Assembly: GCA_022865545.1 (NCBI GenBank)
Contig: JALHTA010000370.1
Span: 1-5,897, forward strand
Direction of reading: 5' to 3'
DNA length: 5,897 nt
Origin: Actinomycetota bacterium
GTDB taxonomy: Bacteria; Actinomycetota; Humimicrobiia; Humimicrobiales; Humimicrobiaceae
Shown here: piece by piece, positions 5,572-5,897 of the stretch
How positions within the stretch are numbered: position 1 is the first letter of the stretch
How the letters are laid out: each line of letters opens with the position of its first letter
Made by a program: the position numbers and the translations under genes
The notes under the pieces: model-generated
Told to the model about the DNA's origin: nothing
Database searches by the model: none
Seen by the model: the letters and a program-made list of their open reading frames with translations, nothing else

Positions 5572-5897
5572 ATGAAAAAAAATAGATTTTATATGATCCT
5601 GGCAATACTTATTACGATATCTCTTTTTGCGACTTCCGCTATCTGCAGTCAATGTGCCGGAGGCAATCTGGATGAGCTGGAGACATCCGGGGGAGAGGAC
5701 GCGGAAAATGTAGAAGAGACAGTAGAGGAAGATATGGACACCGAAGATGGCTCAGAAGCCGAAGAGGAAGGATCAGGAGAAGACGGGGAGTCTAATGAAG
5801 AAGAGGAATCTACTGAAGAGGAAACCGAAGGAGAAGAAGAGGAAGAGCAAACCCAGAGCGCATTTGAAGAGCCTACTATAGAGCTTATAATCTATGA
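5572..5897 (+). CDS. Secreted protein with long acidic linker (partial, runs off the right edge)
   Basis: The first 108 codons of an exported protein; no stop occurs before the edge. Residues 1-5 (MKKNR) and the hydrophobic stretch 6-24 form a signal peptide, with possible cleavage after TSA (21-23). Cysteines at 25 and 28 (CSQC) follow, but the residue before C25 is isoleucine, so a normal lipobox is absent and lipidation is doubtful. Residues 34-100 are a low-complexity linker in which 33 of the 60 residues from 41 to 100 are Glu or Asp, and there is no Lys or Arg after residue 5. At 99-108 (EEPTIELIIY) the composition changes to a beta-strand pattern, probably the start of a folded extracellular domain. 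The linker likely spaces that domain from the cell surface or binds cations. AGGCGG ends only one base before the ATG, an unusually close Shine-Dalgarno; no other start is available because an in-frame TAA lies at 5548-5550. Confidence 0.75.
   Translation, partial: MKKNRFYMILAILITISLFATSAICSQCAGGNLDELETSGGEDAENVEETVEEDMDTEDGSEAEEEGSGEDGESNEEEESTEEETEGEEEEEQTQSAFEEPTIELIIY

Overview
The window is an AT-rich bacterial segment with tight gene packing, Shine-Dalgarno sites at several genes and sigma70-type promoter elements. The codon style, the small XRE/membrane-protein pair, the UbiE-like methyltransferase and the acidic secreted protein fit an anaerobic, Gram-positive-like or deep-branching lineage, for example OPB41-type Actinobacteriota, Atribacterota or Clostridia. 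This placement is a weak inference; no marker gene is present.

Layout from left to right. Positions 1-51 (minus) hold the probable first 17 codons of a membrane or secreted protein that leaves the window. Divergent from it, 165-1337 (plus) encodes a 12-helix major facilitator transporter whose best start is a CTG with its own Shine-Dalgarno site, right after an in-frame TAA. It is followed at 62 bp by a two-lobed nitroreductase of the TM1586 type (1400-2281). These two may be co-transcribed.

Convergent to them is a three-gene minus-strand operon, transcribed from about 3515 down to 2326. It encodes a four-helix membrane protein resembling DUF2178, an XRE-type repressor that overlaps it by ATGA, and a protein with a CxxC pair and a very regular C-terminal glycine zipper. 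A TTGACA promoter with repeated TAACATC/GATGTT elements lies in front, suggesting self-regulation at a membrane-linked switch.

Divergent from that operon, 3686-4711 (plus) encodes an alpha/alpha-toroid protein related in fold to prenyltransferases and squalene cyclases. It has two canonical QxxxGxW motifs but no DxDD cyclase motif. A UbiE/COQ5-like class I methyltransferase (4729-5427, minus) converges on it with a 17-bp gap. The window ends in the first 108 codons of a secreted protein with a long Glu/Asp-rich linker (5572 onward, plus).

No RNA gene, insertion sequence, CRISPR array or convincing intrinsic terminator is visible. No gene-free stretch exceeds 180 bp. The best candidates for something undescribed are the membrane protein/XRE/glycine-zipper operon with its operator repeats, and the QW-motif toroid protein.
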